Positions 8,432 through 16,513 are shown, counted from the stretch's first letter. The stretch: 64,000 nucleotides of DNA from PALSA-505 sp035308365 (GCA_035308365.1 DATGGU010000023.1:57274-121273); one strand, 5' to 3'. Notes: a model not told the origin generated them from the sequence alone. Numbers and translations are program-made.

Positions 8432-8533
8432 CCGTGCTCCTGTCCGCTCCGCCGCAAAGGGCGGAGCTGCGTGTATTTCGGCCGCCGGGCTCTGCTGCCG
8501 TGCCCGGCGGTTCCCCAGCGTGCCTCCGGCCGG

Positions 8534-8827
8534 TCACGGCGCCGGGTCGGGGCCGGCCAGCAGGGCCAGGATCTCGCCGACGGTACGTTCCCGGCCGGTG
8601 GACTCGGGGAGCGGGAGGTGGGCCTGGATCTGGTAGCGGTTGCGGCGGCCGTCCTTCTGCTTGACCACATAGCCGGCCTCGCCCAGCCCGGTGACAATGC
8701 CGTAGGCGCTGCGCTCGGTGATGCCCAGCCTGGCCGCGATGTCGCGCAGCCGCACCCCCGGGTCGTCCGCTATGCACAGCAGGACCCGGGCGTGGCTGGT
8801 CAGGAAGCTCCAGTTCGCCACTGTCAT
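8534..8827 (-). CDS. Winged-helix (MarR-like) DNA-binding protein
   Basis: A 97-residue protein that is almost entirely one winged-helix domain. HARVLLCIADDPGVRLRDIA is helix 1-2, ARLGITERSAYGIVTGLGEAGY is the helix-turn-helix, and VVKQKDGRRNRYQI forms the wing. ATG at 8827 lies just after AGGGAGGGCGAAGGGG; an in-frame GTG/ATG region slightly upstream is less likely. A CTAG-N10-CTAG site sits 37 bp upstream, suggesting autoregulation, and the matching palindrome at 7975 suggests control of the peptide/LapA genes (inference). Confidence 0.75.
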   Translation of the reverse strand: MTVANWSFLTSHARVLLCIADDPGVRLRDIAARLGITERSAYGIVTGLGEAGYVVKQKDGRRNRYQIQAHLPLPESTGRERTVGEILALLAGPDPAP

Positions 8828-8863
8828 CCCCTTCGCCCTCCCTCCCAATTCTGGAAATAATTT

Positions 8864-8883
8864 GCTAGTTTTCTGCTGCTAGT
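8864..8883. promoter_or_regulatory. CTAG-N10-CTAG site upstream of the winged-helix gene
   Basis: Two CTAG tetramers are separated by 10 bp (8865-8868 and 8879-8882), the same spacing as at 7975-7994. The neighbouring segment (GGAAATAATTTGCTAG, then TTTTCTG) matches the other site in opposite orientation. On the minus strand a TATACT stretch within the site could serve as a -10 element for the winged-helix gene. Confidence 0.5.
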
Positions 8884-8885
8884 AT

Positions 8886-9390
8886 AGCGTCAAAGACACG
8901 CACCGAGAGTCAGCCGCCGATCGGTGGCCAGCTACCCGGGGCTCCCGGAGAAGGCCACGCCACCGTCCTGGTCACCAGGACTGTGCCGGATGGCGCCCGC
9001 ATTGCCGCTACTCCGGCTGACTGCCAGTGCCCAGGCAAGCCGCCGGGTCGGGGGCACTGGCCTGGGCCGGCAGCTGCGATCATCAGCCGGTAGTGCGCCG
9101 GGTAGTCCCGCAGCGCCGCCCGCTCGCCGTCCGGACAGGCACCGCCGCTGTCGCGCGGATCCTCATCCGGGTCCACCCGCGTGTCCGGGCAGACGACTGC
9201 CTGGCTCCGCCGCTGGGGTCGGCCGTTCCCTCCAGCCATGATCCCGGCCACCACCCCCGCCACCGGATTGTCACGGCTCGCAGTGCCCGGATGGGTTGAC
9301 TGCCGGATGGGTTGACTGACTGCTGTTCATGGGTGACCTTCTGGAGTACGGTTGAAGCAACATGAGCAACAATCGGTGCAAAGGTGAGTC
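8886..9390. other. Intergenic stretch without a confident gene
   Basis: Five hundred bases without a convincing coding sequence. A minus-strand frame at 8910-9263 (117 codons) contains a Pro/Asp-rich start and then GERAALRDYPAHYRLMIAA, faintly like the start of a DinB/DUF664 protein, but it has no recognisable remainder. The right end holds a 16-bp tandem duplication and leads into the small gene at 9391. Confidence 0.4.
9287..9318. repeat. Perfect 16-bp tandem duplication
   Basis: The unit CCGGATGGGTTGACTG occurs twice without a gap, at 9287-9302 and 9303-9318, about 75 bp before the ATG of the small gene at 9391. Each copy contains a TTGACT that could act as a -35 element. Confidence 0.7.
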
Positions 9391-9606
9391 ATGACTGTTC
9401 GATCACTTGGCGGGAACACAGGCGACGACGGATCGCCTCATCTGTATGAGGACGGAAACGATTATCTGGTTCAGGGTTACACCGAGAGCGACCCGTCGGT
9501 CTTGGCTCAGCTCAAGGTGATCCCACCTGGTGAAACGGTGGTTCGCGTCCCCAAGAACCTCATGATCTACCTTCCGAAGGATGCTGGTGGAGTCTGTGAC
9601 GCTTGA
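9391..9606 (+). CDS. Small conserved hypothetical protein, first gene of the DUF6879/XRE module
   Basis: A 71-residue acidic protein: LYEDGNDYLVQGYTESDP, then VIPPGETVVRVPKNLMIYLP. This layout resembles small proteins I recall upstream of DUF6879 genes in actinobacteria. ATG at 9391 has GGTGAG upstream. Its end overlaps the DUF6879 start by 26 bp, which points to translational coupling. Function unknown. Confidence 0.7.
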   Translation: MTVRSLGGNTGDDGSPHLYEDGNDYLVQGYTESDPSVLAQLKVIPPGETVVRVPKNLMIYLPKDAGGVCDA

Positions 9607-10099
9607 GGAGTTCCGGGCGCTCTTTCGGCGGCATCGAGATGCGTTCCACCTGGAGACACAGGAGACGTACTCTGTCGCGCAGGAGGACGAGCCGTTCCAG
9701 CGTTTCATGGCCGGTGAACCGGTGGACTTCGGCTATCGCCAGGGATACCTGGGGTTGATCAGGGAGGTGACGGCTGGCGGCACGACAGTTCGCCGGGTCA
9801 GGGTTGTAACCGAACCACTCAACGACTACGCCCGGTTCCTGCTGCACATCGCCACCGGAAATGTGGAAGCAGGGGAAGATGTCCGCTACCTAGCCAGGCA
9901 CAATGCGGTCGATTTGAACTTGCCAGCGGATGACTGCTGGCTGTTCGATACGAGCACACTGATTCTGACGACTTTTGAGGGCCGTAATACCGGGTTCGTC
10001 CGTTGCAGCGACCCAGGTGTCGTGACTCGGTACCAAGAAGCGTGTCCGAAGGTCTGGGAACGGGCTATACCGTACGCAATCTATGTCCACGATCGATGA
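9581..10099 (+). CDS. DUF6879 family protein
   Basis: A 172-residue protein matching the DUF6879 pattern: an N-terminal TLEEFRALFRRHRDAFHLET, the segment RRVRVVTEPLNDYARFLLH, and LILTTFEGRNTGF near the end. Such proteins occur beside XRE-DUF5753 regulators in actinobacteria, as DUF397 proteins do, and are thought to be their partners; biochemical function is not known. It overlaps the preceding small gene by 26 bp and the following regulator by 17 bp. Confidence 0.8.
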   Translation: MLVESVTLEEFRALFRRHRDAFHLETQETYSVAQEDEPFQRFMAGEPVDFGYRQGYLGLIREVTAGGTTVRRVRVVTEPLNDYARFLLHIATGNVEAGEDVRYLARHNAVDLNLPADDCWLFDTSTLILTTFEGRNTGFVRCSDPGVVTRYQEACPKVWERAIPYAIYVHDR

Positions 10100-10931
10100 C
10101 GCGAAGAAGACCCTGGGGCTACGGCTAAGGGAGATCCGGAAGGATGCCCGCCTGACCGGGCGGCAGCTCGCTGCCCTGGCGAGCTGGCACTACACCAAGG
10201 TCTCCAAGGTTGAACATGGCGCGACGATGCCTTCCGAGGCCGACCTCGAAGCCTGGACTTTCCACTGCATGGCGCAGTCCGAGCTACCGGACCTCATAGC
10301 CACGGCCAGGGAGATCGAGAAGGCGTACGCGGAGCTTCGTCGGCTGCACCGGGCAGGCACCGCTCAATATCAGCGTGAGCTCCTGAAACGCGTAGCCAAA
10401 GGCCGGCGGTTCCGGGTGTTCACCGTGAACCTTGTTCCAGCCGCATTCCAGACGGCCAGCTACGCGTCTACCGTCCTCGGGGATGCCGCTGAAATGCTCG
10501 GGCATCCCGCCGACATCGGGCCAACCGTTGAGGCTCGCCTGGCGCGCGCCCGGCTCTTCCGGTCAGAGGGGCGCTTGTATCACGCCGTGATCCTGCAGAA
10601 CGTGCTCAACGCGGCTGTGGTGCCCAACGAGGTGATGACCGAGCAACTCCGCCACATGCTTGACCTGCAGCAGGCGCCGAGTCTGCGGCTGGGCATCGTG
10701 CCGGTGGGCACCCGGCGGTACATGCCCATGTGCGAGTTCAACATTACCGACGACACCGAGGTCAGAGTGGAGACGTTCTCCGCGATCGTTCGTGTGACGC
10801 AGCCCAGGGAGATCGCGGTCTACGCCAAGGTCTTCGATCACTATGCCCGCAGAGCGGTGTACGGAAGCGCAGCGGCAGAGATGATCAGGCGGGCACTTGA
10901 GGAGTTGGAGCAACAAGGAGCAACTTGCTAG
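10083..10931 (+). CDS. XRE helix-turn-helix regulator with DUF5753 (Scr1-type)
   Basis: A 282-residue regulator. The N-terminal XRE HTH (about residues 11-60) reads LRLREIRKDARLTGRQLAAL and then SWHYTKVSKVEHGATMPS. The rest is DUF5753, seen in the stretch from FRVFTVNLVPAAFQTASYA through LVPVGTRRYMPMCEF-type segments to EIAVYAKVFDHYARRAV. This family underlies the duplicated WhiJ-like regulatory loci of filamentous actinobacteria. ATG at 10083 lies inside the DUF6879 gene, so the three-gene module is probably one transcript. Confidence 0.88.
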   Translation: MSTIDDAKKTLGLRLREIRKDARLTGRQLAALASWHYTKVSKVEHGATMPSEADLEAWTFHCMAQSELPDLIATAREIEKAYAELRRLHRAGTAQYQRELLKRVAKGRRFRVFTVNLVPAAFQTASYASTVLGDAAEMLGHPADIGPTVEARLARARLFRSEGRLYHAVILQNVLNAAVVPNEVMTEQLRHMLDLQQAPSLRLGIVPVGTRRYMPMCEFNITDDTEVRVETFSAIVRVTQPREIAVYAKVFDHYARRAVYGSAAAEMIRRALEELEQQGATC

Positions 10932-11045
10932 ATGGGCAGACGCTGGTCGTCTAGCGTCCTGGACATGGCCTGTCACCACTCCTGCGCCGCCTCGTTAATT
11001 CGCCGGGTCCCGGAGACTGGCGTCGTGCTGGGGGAGGCGTAAGCG

Positions 11046-11330
11046 GTGCGAGTTGAGCTGTGGGAGTGGGGTGTCTGCCAGGATGACCGGAAGAACCCTG
11101 TCGGCGTCTGCATGACGCGCCACGGCGCAATGGCCGCTCTCTCCCGAGCCTTGCTGGCTGCGGGACAACCGGGACATGGTGGCGTCGGACCGGTACTGCT
11201 GCTCGACACGGCTCCCCACTCGGACATTCATTATCTGCGATTCCCGGTAATGAATATTGCCGTTTACGATCAAGGTGTTATCCGCTGGGAACGACCGTCG
11301 GCATATGTGCGCTTGGATGAGATTAGATGA
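11046..11330 (+). CDS. Hypothetical protein
   Basis: A 94-residue protein starting with GTG. It contains ELWEWGVCQDDRKNPVGVC, an Ala-rich helix, and IHYLRFPVMNIAVYDQGV. No family is recognised with certainty. It lies 115 bp after the XRE gene on the same strand, and its stop is followed directly by the ATG of the next frame. It probably belongs to the same accessory block. Confidence 0.5.
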   Translation: MRVELWEWGVCQDDRKNPVGVCMTRHGAMAALSRALLAAGQPGHGGVGPVLLLDTAPHSDIHYLRFPVMNIAVYDQGVIRWERPSAYVRLDEIR

Positions 11331-11807
11331 ATGTTTCATGTTCAGCCTTTGGTGGAGAGGGTGATTCTTGGAATGGTTATCCCACTGGATGGGCCATCGG
11401 GCGCAGCAGTGCGTCGCGTCAAAGCCAGGAACGAGGCCCGGCGGAGAGTGCGAGCAATGCTGGCTGGATCTGGACTGCGCATCCGGGAATATGATCATGA
11501 GCTCGTGATCACTAATCCCCGCCATCCGGAGAAGGGGCGGATTCATGTTGAATACGGGGATGGCGCGGTCTCGCTGGTGCAAACCGTCTGGAGTTTCTGG
11601 GGCAACCTCCAGGGCTACGAGACCGAGGACGATGGACCCGGAGATGGGATAAGTGTGAATCAGATCCTTGACGCGCTCTGCGGTAGCGAGCGTGAGGTGA
11701 GTGGTTCACCGCAGGATCCGGGCGGCGCCATGGCTTGCCATACCGGGATGATGTCAACCGCCCCGGTCAGGAGCGGGCGGACTGGCCGCTGGCGTCCGGC
11801 CAGGTGA
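11331..11807 (+). CDS. Hypothetical protein
   Basis: A frame of 158 codons. The region from VRRVKARNEARRRVRAMLAG to LVITNPRHPEKGRIHVEYGD and TVWSFWGNLQGYE looks like a folded small domain; the tail after residue 115 (Ser/Gly/Arg-rich) is weak. Two starts are possible: ATG at 11331, directly after the previous stop, or ATG at 11373, preceded by GGAGAGGG. Base composition is lower in GC than in neighbouring housekeeping genes, which fits an acquired block. Confidence 0.5.
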   Translation: MFHVQPLVERVILGMVIPLDGPSGAAVRRVKARNEARRRVRAMLAGSGLRIREYDHELVITNPRHPEKGRIHVEYGDGAVSLVQTVWSFWGNLQGYETEDDGPGDGISVNQILDALCGSEREVSGSPQDPGGAMACHTGMMSTAPVRSGRTGRWRPAR

Positions 11808-11947
11808 TGTGACGACAACTTGCACGTTGTGCCGTATGCTGTCACATGAGTCTCGGCGCCCGTGGGCGCCGGGTGCACCGGGGGTGGCGTGGCCCCGCCC
11901 CAGGCCCCTGACGGGCCAACGGTGAACAGTGTGGATGGAGCGGCACA

Positions 11948-13015
11948 GTGACGGCAGCGGACAACAGCATGAAAGAGCCGGAGGCTGCGGCGGCGGAGCT
12001 GATCATTCCCGATGGGGGGTTCTGGCCAGCGCCGGCCATCGTCCAGCCGAACATCTACCCGATGGAGTGGCGGGTCGAGACACAGAAGCTCGCCGATATC
12101 TACCAGAAGTCCAAGCGGATGGCCTGGAACCCGGCTGACCTGCCGTGGGACGAGCTTCGGGCCGAGGATTTCACGGTGCAGCAGCGGCTGGGGATCATGT
12201 ACTGGTTCTCGGTGCTGGCCAATTTTGACGCCTCCGGGCCGGCCGTGTTCGCCCGGGCGACGATCCATGCGTTCGAGCAGCATGAGGAAGATCCGGTCCG
12301 CAAGTGTTTCTTCTCGATCACCCGGGACGAGATGAACCACGAGGAATGCTGCCAGCGGAGTATCGCGGAAGTGTGGCCTGGTGGGCCGCTCGACTGGCAG
12401 CCGCGAACCGAACTGGAAAAAGCCGCACACAATAACATCAGCTGGCTCTACCATAATGGCGGGCGGTACTGGAACGGCTACAACAAGGCCGTTGGCAAGT
12501 ATTCACTGCCGGTGCTGTTTACCAGCTTCATGATGGGCGAGATGGCGGCGTCCACGCTGTTCCGTGGGATGGCGTCGGGGACCAAGCACCCGGTGTTCGC
12601 CGGGATGTTCTCCAGGATCGGCCGGGATGAGTCACGGCATCTGCAGATTTGCATGACGATCCTGGAAAACGAGTGGCCGGGGCTGACGGACGATACCAAG
12701 AGCCTGATCACGCGGCAGCTTCGGGCCGGGTTCATCTTCCTGTCCATGATTTTGTGGGAGCCCCCGCCCGGCTTCTGGGATCTGCCGCCCTATTTCCTGC
12801 ACAATCACCGGATCCTGATGGGCCATGCCAGGGACGCCGGGCTGGGTGTGCTGTCCTACAAGGAGCAGGCGGAGAACTGGCGGGTCGCCATGGCCAGGGT
12901 CCGGGCGATCGTGACCCGGTGGGGCATCGAGTTCCCGGCGATCCCCGAGCTGGACATCGACGGCGTGGACGTCGCCGACGACATCGACCCGGAAGACATC
13001 ATCCCGGTCTTTTAG
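11948..13015 (+). CDS. Ferritin-like diiron protein (R2/AurF-like superfamily)
   Basis: A 355-residue protein with a full set of diiron ligands in ferritin-like order: a Glu in HAFEQHEED, then TRDEMNHEE (ExxH), a third Glu in MMGEMAASTLF, and GRDESRHLQIC (second ExxH). This is the arrangement of bacterial R2-like and N-oxygenase-type diiron enzymes. The substrate is unknown and no reductase or ribonucleotide-reductase large subunit is nearby. The GTG start at 11948 has GGAG seven bases upstream, and a strong hairpin follows the stop, so the gene is a single transcription unit. Confidence 0.75.
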   Translation: MTAADNSMKEPEAAAAELIIPDGGFWPAPAIVQPNIYPMEWRVETQKLADIYQKSKRMAWNPADLPWDELRAEDFTVQQRLGIMYWFSVLANFDASGPAVFARATIHAFEQHEEDPVRKCFFSITRDEMNHEECCQRSIAEVWPGGPLDWQPRTELEKAAHNNISWLYHNGGRYWNGYNKAVGKYSLPVLFTSFMMGEMAASTLFRGMASGTKHPVFAGMFSRIGRDESRHLQICMTILENEWPGLTDDTKSLITRQLRAGFIFLSMILWEPPPGFWDLPPYFLHNHRILMGHARDAGLGVLSYKEQAENWRVAMARVRAIVTRWGIEFPAIPELDIDGVDVADDIDPEDIIPVF

Positions 13016-13030
13016 CGCGCGAGACGGCCA

Positions 13031-13056
13031 GCACCCCCGGTAGCCGGGGGTGCTTT
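13031..13056 (+). terminator. Rho-independent terminator after the diiron gene
   Basis: GCACCCCCGG and CCGGGGGTGC form a perfect 10-bp stem with a three-base loop (TAG), followed by TTT. It lies 15 bp after the stop of the ferritin-like gene. Confidence 0.85.
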
Positions 13057-13080
13057 GGCGTGCGCTGACGCCCGCACCGC

Positions 13081-13128
13081 TTGACGAGGGCACCGGCGCG
13101 CTGTATCTATGTATTATGACTATAGATA
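13081..13128 (+). promoter_or_regulatory. Promoter and overlapping operator of the GntR operon (leaderless)
   Basis: TTGACG (13081-13086) and TATCTA (13104-13109) are 17 bp apart, a good -35/-10 pair. The expected transcription start falls at or next to the ATG at 13116, so the mRNA is probably leaderless; no ribosome-binding site is present. The -10 is also the left arm of a 25-bp inverted repeat (TATCTAT at 13104-13110, ATAGATA at 13122-13128) centred on the start codon. A GntR/YtrA-type repressor binding there would block both transcription and start. Confidence 0.6.
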
Positions 13129-13607
13129 AAGGGATCAGCCGGGCGGAGGACGGGCCCCGGGCGCCGTCGCCGATCGAGTTCCGGCTTGACCCCAGCTCCG
13201 GTGTGCCGACCTACCTGCAGCTCGTGCAACAGGTGGAGCATGCGCTGCGGCTGGGCTATCTCACCCCGGGCGATCAGTTGCCCAAGGTCAGGGATGTGGT
13301 CGCCGCACTGGCGATCAACCCGAACACGGTGCTGAAGGCCTACAAGGAGCTGGAGACCAAGGGGCTGGCGGCCGGGCGGCCCGGTCAGGGCACATTCGTC
13401 CAGGCCACCTTGAGCCAGGTCGCGCTGCCCGAGCTGACCGGGCTGCGCCGCAGCCTGCTCGGCTGGCTCGCCTCCGCCGACGAGACGGGGCTGGACGAGG
13501 ACGGGATCGTGGCCCTGTTCACCAGCGTGCTGCGGGATTTCTATGAGCGCCGCCGCAGCGGCCGCCACGACGGCCAGGCACATACCGGATCGGAGGGCGT
13601 CGCATGA
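13116..13607 (+). CDS. GntR family regulator, YtrA-type
   Basis: A 163-residue regulator. The winged HTH occupies residues about 18-90: GVPTYLQLVQQVEHALRLGY, LTPGDQLPKVRDVVAALAIN and PNTVLKAYKELETKGLAAGR, with the FV wing after GQGT. The short helical C-terminus is typical of the YtrA subfamily, which controls adjacent ABC transporters. ATG at 13116 sits inside its presumed operator. The stop overlaps the ABC ATPase start, so it heads a three-gene operon and probably represses it until a cell-envelope or drug signal appears (inference). Confidence 0.9.
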   Translation: MTIDKGISRAEDGPRAPSPIEFRLDPSSGVPTYLQLVQQVEHALRLGYLTPGDQLPKVRDVVAALAINPNTVLKAYKELETKGLAAGRPGQGTFVQATLSQVALPELTGLRRSLLGWLASADETGLDEDGIVALFTSVLRDFYERRRSGRHDGQAHTGSEGVA

Positions 13608-14512
13608 GCATCATCGAGACCAGCGGCCTGGGCAAGCGCTACGGCAAGTCATGGGCCCTGCGGGATTGCACGCTGGAGATCCCGTCCGGGCAGGTGGCCG
13701 CGCTGGTCGGGCCGAACGGCGCGGGCAAGTCAACGCTGATGAACATGGCGGCCGGGCTGACCGTCCCTACCGCCGGGACCGTCACCGTGCTCGGCGGCGA
13801 GCCCGCCGGGTCACCGGCCGCGCTGGACGGCATCGCGTTCGCCGCCCAGGACGCGCCGGTGTACAAGAACCTGTCCGTCCGGGACATGCTGCACCTGACC
13901 CGGAACCTGAACCGGCGCTTCGATCAGCGATCAGCGCAGGCCCGGCTGGCCGACCTCGGCATCCCGCTGGGGAAGAAGGCGGGCAAGCTGTCCGGCGGCC
14001 AGCAGGCGCAGCTCGCCCTGACCCTGGCGCTCGCCCGGCGGCCACGGCTGCTCATCCTGGACGAGCCGCTGGCCGCCCTCGACCCGCTGGCCCGCCAGGA
14101 CTTCCTGTCCACCGTGATGACGGCGATGGCCGACGACGGCGTGTCGGTGCTGCTGTCCTCGCACGCGCTTGCTGACCTGGAGCGGGTGGCCGACTACCTC
14201 GTCGTGCTGTCCGGCGGCGAGGTGCGGGTGGCCGGCCAGGTCGACGACCTGCTCGCCAGTCACCGCGTGCTGACGGGTCCCGCTGAAGCGGCGGACCAGT
14301 CCGCGGCCCAGCTTTCCACCGTCCAGGTCAAGCGCGCCGGGGCCCAGGCCCATCTGCTGGTCAGGACCAGCGGGCCGGACGATCCGGTGCCACCTGGCTG
14401 GGAGGCATACACGGTCGGCCTGGAAGAACTCACCCTGGCCTACCTGCGCGCACCAGGCACCCCAGGCCCCTCACTCGTTCAGCACACCCAGCCAACGGAG
14501 GTGGCGCGATGA
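13604..14512 (+). CDS. ABC transporter ATP-binding protein
   Basis: A 302-residue ATPase. Walker A is GPNGAGKST (residues 36-44), the signature LSGGQQAQ is near 129, and Walker B LLILDEPLAALDP is near 150, followed by the H-loop segment SSHALADLERV. The C-terminal 90 residues are an accessory domain. ATG at 13604 overlaps the gntR stop (ATGA), as does its own stop with the permease start. It powers the ABC-2 permease encoded next; the substrate is unknown. Confidence 0.93.
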   Translation: MSIIETSGLGKRYGKSWALRDCTLEIPSGQVAALVGPNGAGKSTLMNMAAGLTVPTAGTVTVLGGEPAGSPAALDGIAFAAQDAPVYKNLSVRDMLHLTRNLNRRFDQRSAQARLADLGIPLGKKAGKLSGGQQAQLALTLALARRPRLLILDEPLAALDPLARQDFLSTVMTAMADDGVSVLLSSHALADLERVADYLVVLSGGEVRVAGQVDDLLASHRVLTGPAEAADQSAAQLSTVQVKRAGAQAHLLVRTSGPDDPVPPGWEAYTVGLEELTLAYLRAPGTPGPSLVQHTQPTEVAR

Positions 14513-15528
14513 CCATGCTCACCCTGCCCGCCCAGCCACTCCCCGGTATCAAGCCCGTGCCGTGGCGGGGGATGGCCTGGGTCACCTGGCGCCAGCACCG
14601 GGCCACGCTGATCAGCGTGCCGGCGGTGCTCGGCGCGATAGCCGTCTTCCTGTGGATCATGGGCTTGAAGATCCACCACGACTACGCGGTCCTGACCGCC
14701 TGCCATCCGTTCGACTCGAACGCCTGCCAGACCCTGAACATCAACTTCAATCAAACCGACTGGACGACAGGAAATACCGTCAACATCCTGCTGCACCTGG
14801 TGCCGCCGCTGATCGGGGTGTTCGCGGGCGCCCCGGTGCTGGCCAGGGAGCTGGAGACCGGCACCTTCCGGTACGCCTGGACCCAGGGCATCGGCCGGGC
14901 CCGCTGGACGATCGCCAAGCTCACCCTGCTCGCCCTCGCGATCACCGCCGTAGCCGGGGCGTTCAGCCAGTTGTATGCCTGGTTCTTCCAGCCGTTCCTC
15001 GCCCAAGAGGACATGACCGTGTACACGGCGACGGTGTTCGACATGCGCGGGGTGGACTTCGCCGCCTGGACGCTGGCCGCCTTCTCGATCGGCGTGTTCT
15101 TCGGCATGCTGATCCGCCGGATCGTCCCGGCCATGGCCGCCACCCTGGGCGTCTACCTCGGCCTCGCCCTCACGACCTGGGGGATCCGCGCGCACTACCC
15201 GCTGGCGCTGGTCACCAGCAAGCCCGTCTCCCTCATCTTCTTCAACGTCAGCGAGCCGTTGGTGGTGGCCACCTGGTACACCCGGCCAGGCGGCCAGCCA
15301 GCCAGCCAATCCGTGGTCAGCCAGTTCCTCTCGAATTTCCATAACGGCAGCAGGCCGACGATGACGTGGACGCAGGGCCTGGCCCACTACGGCCTCACGC
15401 AGTGGACGCGCTACATCCCGGTCAGCCGGTTCTGGCCGATGCAGCTCTTTGAGGGCGGCTGGCTGCTCGTGTTCTCGGTGCTGGCCATCGCCGCCACCGT
15501 CTGGCTGGTCCGGCATCGCGCAGCCTAG
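14509..15528 (+). CDS. ABC-2 type transporter permease
   Basis: A 339-residue membrane protein with about six hydrophobic helices, including SVPAVLGAIAVFLWIMGL, LVPPLIGVFAGAPVLA, LLALAITAVAGAFSQL, AAFSIGVFFGMLI, MAATLGVYLGLAL and LVFSVLAIAATVWLV near the C-terminus. The sequence between helices 2 and 3 (ARELETGTFRYAWTQGI) is typical of actinobacterial ABC-2 permeases. A large extracytoplasmic loop lies before the last helix. It is translationally coupled to the ATPase and completes the GntR-controlled exporter-like operon. Confidence 0.88.
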   Translation: MTMLTLPAQPLPGIKPVPWRGMAWVTWRQHRATLISVPAVLGAIAVFLWIMGLKIHHDYAVLTACHPFDSNACQTLNINFNQTDWTTGNTVNILLHLVPPLIGVFAGAPVLARELETGTFRYAWTQGIGRARWTIAKLTLLALAITAVAGAFSQLYAWFFQPFLAQEDMTVYTATVFDMRGVDFAAWTLAAFSIGVFFGMLIRRIVPAMAATLGVYLGLALTTWGIRAHYPLALVTSKPVSLIFFNVSEPLVVATWYTRPGGQPASQSVVSQFLSNFHNGSRPTMTWTQGLAHYGLTQWTRYIPVSRFWPMQLFEGGWLLVFSVLAIAATVWLVRHRAA

Positions 15529-15592
15529 CGAACCGCCGGTGAGCGGCCTGTCCGCTACCGCAGTTACTGCTGAGCCGGGTAGCGTTCGGTTC

Positions 15593-16513
15593 ATGAGCAA
15601 GATTCAGGCCCCCGACGCCCCGTTCGGCCGGATGCTGACCGCGATGGTCACCCCGATGACGGCCGACGGCGCGGTTGACTACGACGGCGCGGCCCGGCTG
15701 GCCACCTACCTCGTGGACGAGCAGCGCAACGACGGCCTGGTGATCAGCGGCACCACCGGTGAGTCGCCGACCACCTCGGACGAGGAGAAGGACCGCCTGC
15801 TGCGGTCGGTGATCGACGCGGTGGGAGACAGAGCCTCCATCGTGGCCGGGGTCGGCACGTACAACACCGCCCACACGATCGAGCTGGCCAAGGCCGCCGA
15901 ACGAGCGGGGGCCGACGGGCTGCTGGTCGTGACGCCGTTCTACAGCAAGCCACCGCAGAACGGCCTGTACGCGCACTTCACCGCCGTGGCGGACGCCACC
16001 GGCCTGCCGAACCTGCTGTACGACATACCGGGCCGCACCGGGGTGCCGATCAAGACCGAGACCATGCTGCGGCTGGCCGAGCACCCCCGGATCGCCGGCG
16101 TCAAGGACGCCAAGGACGACCCCTCGGCCACCTCGATGGTGCTGATGGCCCGGCCCGACTTCGTCTACTACTGCGGCAGCGACATGCTCAACCTGCCCTG
16201 GCTGTCCCTGGGCGCGGCCGGCTTCGTGAGCGTGGTCGGGCATGTGCTGGGGGACCGGCTGCACGACATGATCGATGCCTACGCCGCCGGTGACGTGAAG
16301 CAGGCCCGCGCGATCCACTACGAGGCGCTGCCGGTGTACACCGGGCTCTTCCGCAACCAGGGCGTCATCATGACCAAGGCGGCGCTGCGGATGCTCGGCC
16401 TGCCCGGCGGCCCGGTCCGCCCCCCGCTCGCCGACGCGACCCCACAGGAGACCGAACTGCTGCGGGCCGACCTGGCCGCGGGCGGCGTGAAGCTGCCGGG
16501 ACTGGCCGAGTGA
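15593..16513 (+). CDS. dapA: 4-hydroxy-tetrahydrodipicolinate synthase
   Basis: A 306-residue enzyme that condenses pyruvate with aspartate semialdehyde, the first committed step to lysine and meso-diaminopimelate. The substrate motif SGTTGESPT, the catalytic Tyr in LYDIPGRTG (residue 143) and the Schiff-base Lys in IAGVKDAK (residue 171) are all present. The start is ATG at 15593; the ribosome-binding site is weak. The downstream RNase J gene 46 bp away is the usual actinobacterial neighbour. dapF of the same pathway lies near 55 kb. Confidence 0.95.
   Translation: MSKIQAPDAPFGRMLTAMVTPMTADGAVDYDGAARLATYLVDEQRNDGLVISGTTGESPTTSDEEKDRLLRSVIDAVGDRASIVAGVGTYNTAHTIELAKAAERAGADGLLVVTPFYSKPPQNGLYAHFTAVADATGLPNLLYDIPGRTGVPIKTETMLRLAEHPRIAGVKDAKDDPSATSMVLMARPDFVYYCGSDMLNLPWLSLGAAGFVSVVGHVLGDRLHDMIDAYAAGDVKQARAIHYEALPVYTGLFRNQGVIMTKAALRMLGLPGGPVRPPLADATPQETELLRADLAAGGVKLPGLAE

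Noticed and set aside
8910..9263. 117-codon minus-strand frame with a faint DinB/DUF664-like segment
   Set aside because: Only a short stretch (ERAALRDYPAHYRLMIAA) looks familiar; no metal-binding His and no ribosome-binding site, so it is not called as a gene.
9391..11807. Prophage or conjugative element
   Set aside because: The genes are regulator/partner types; no integrase, portal, capsid, relaxase or tRNA attachment site is visible.
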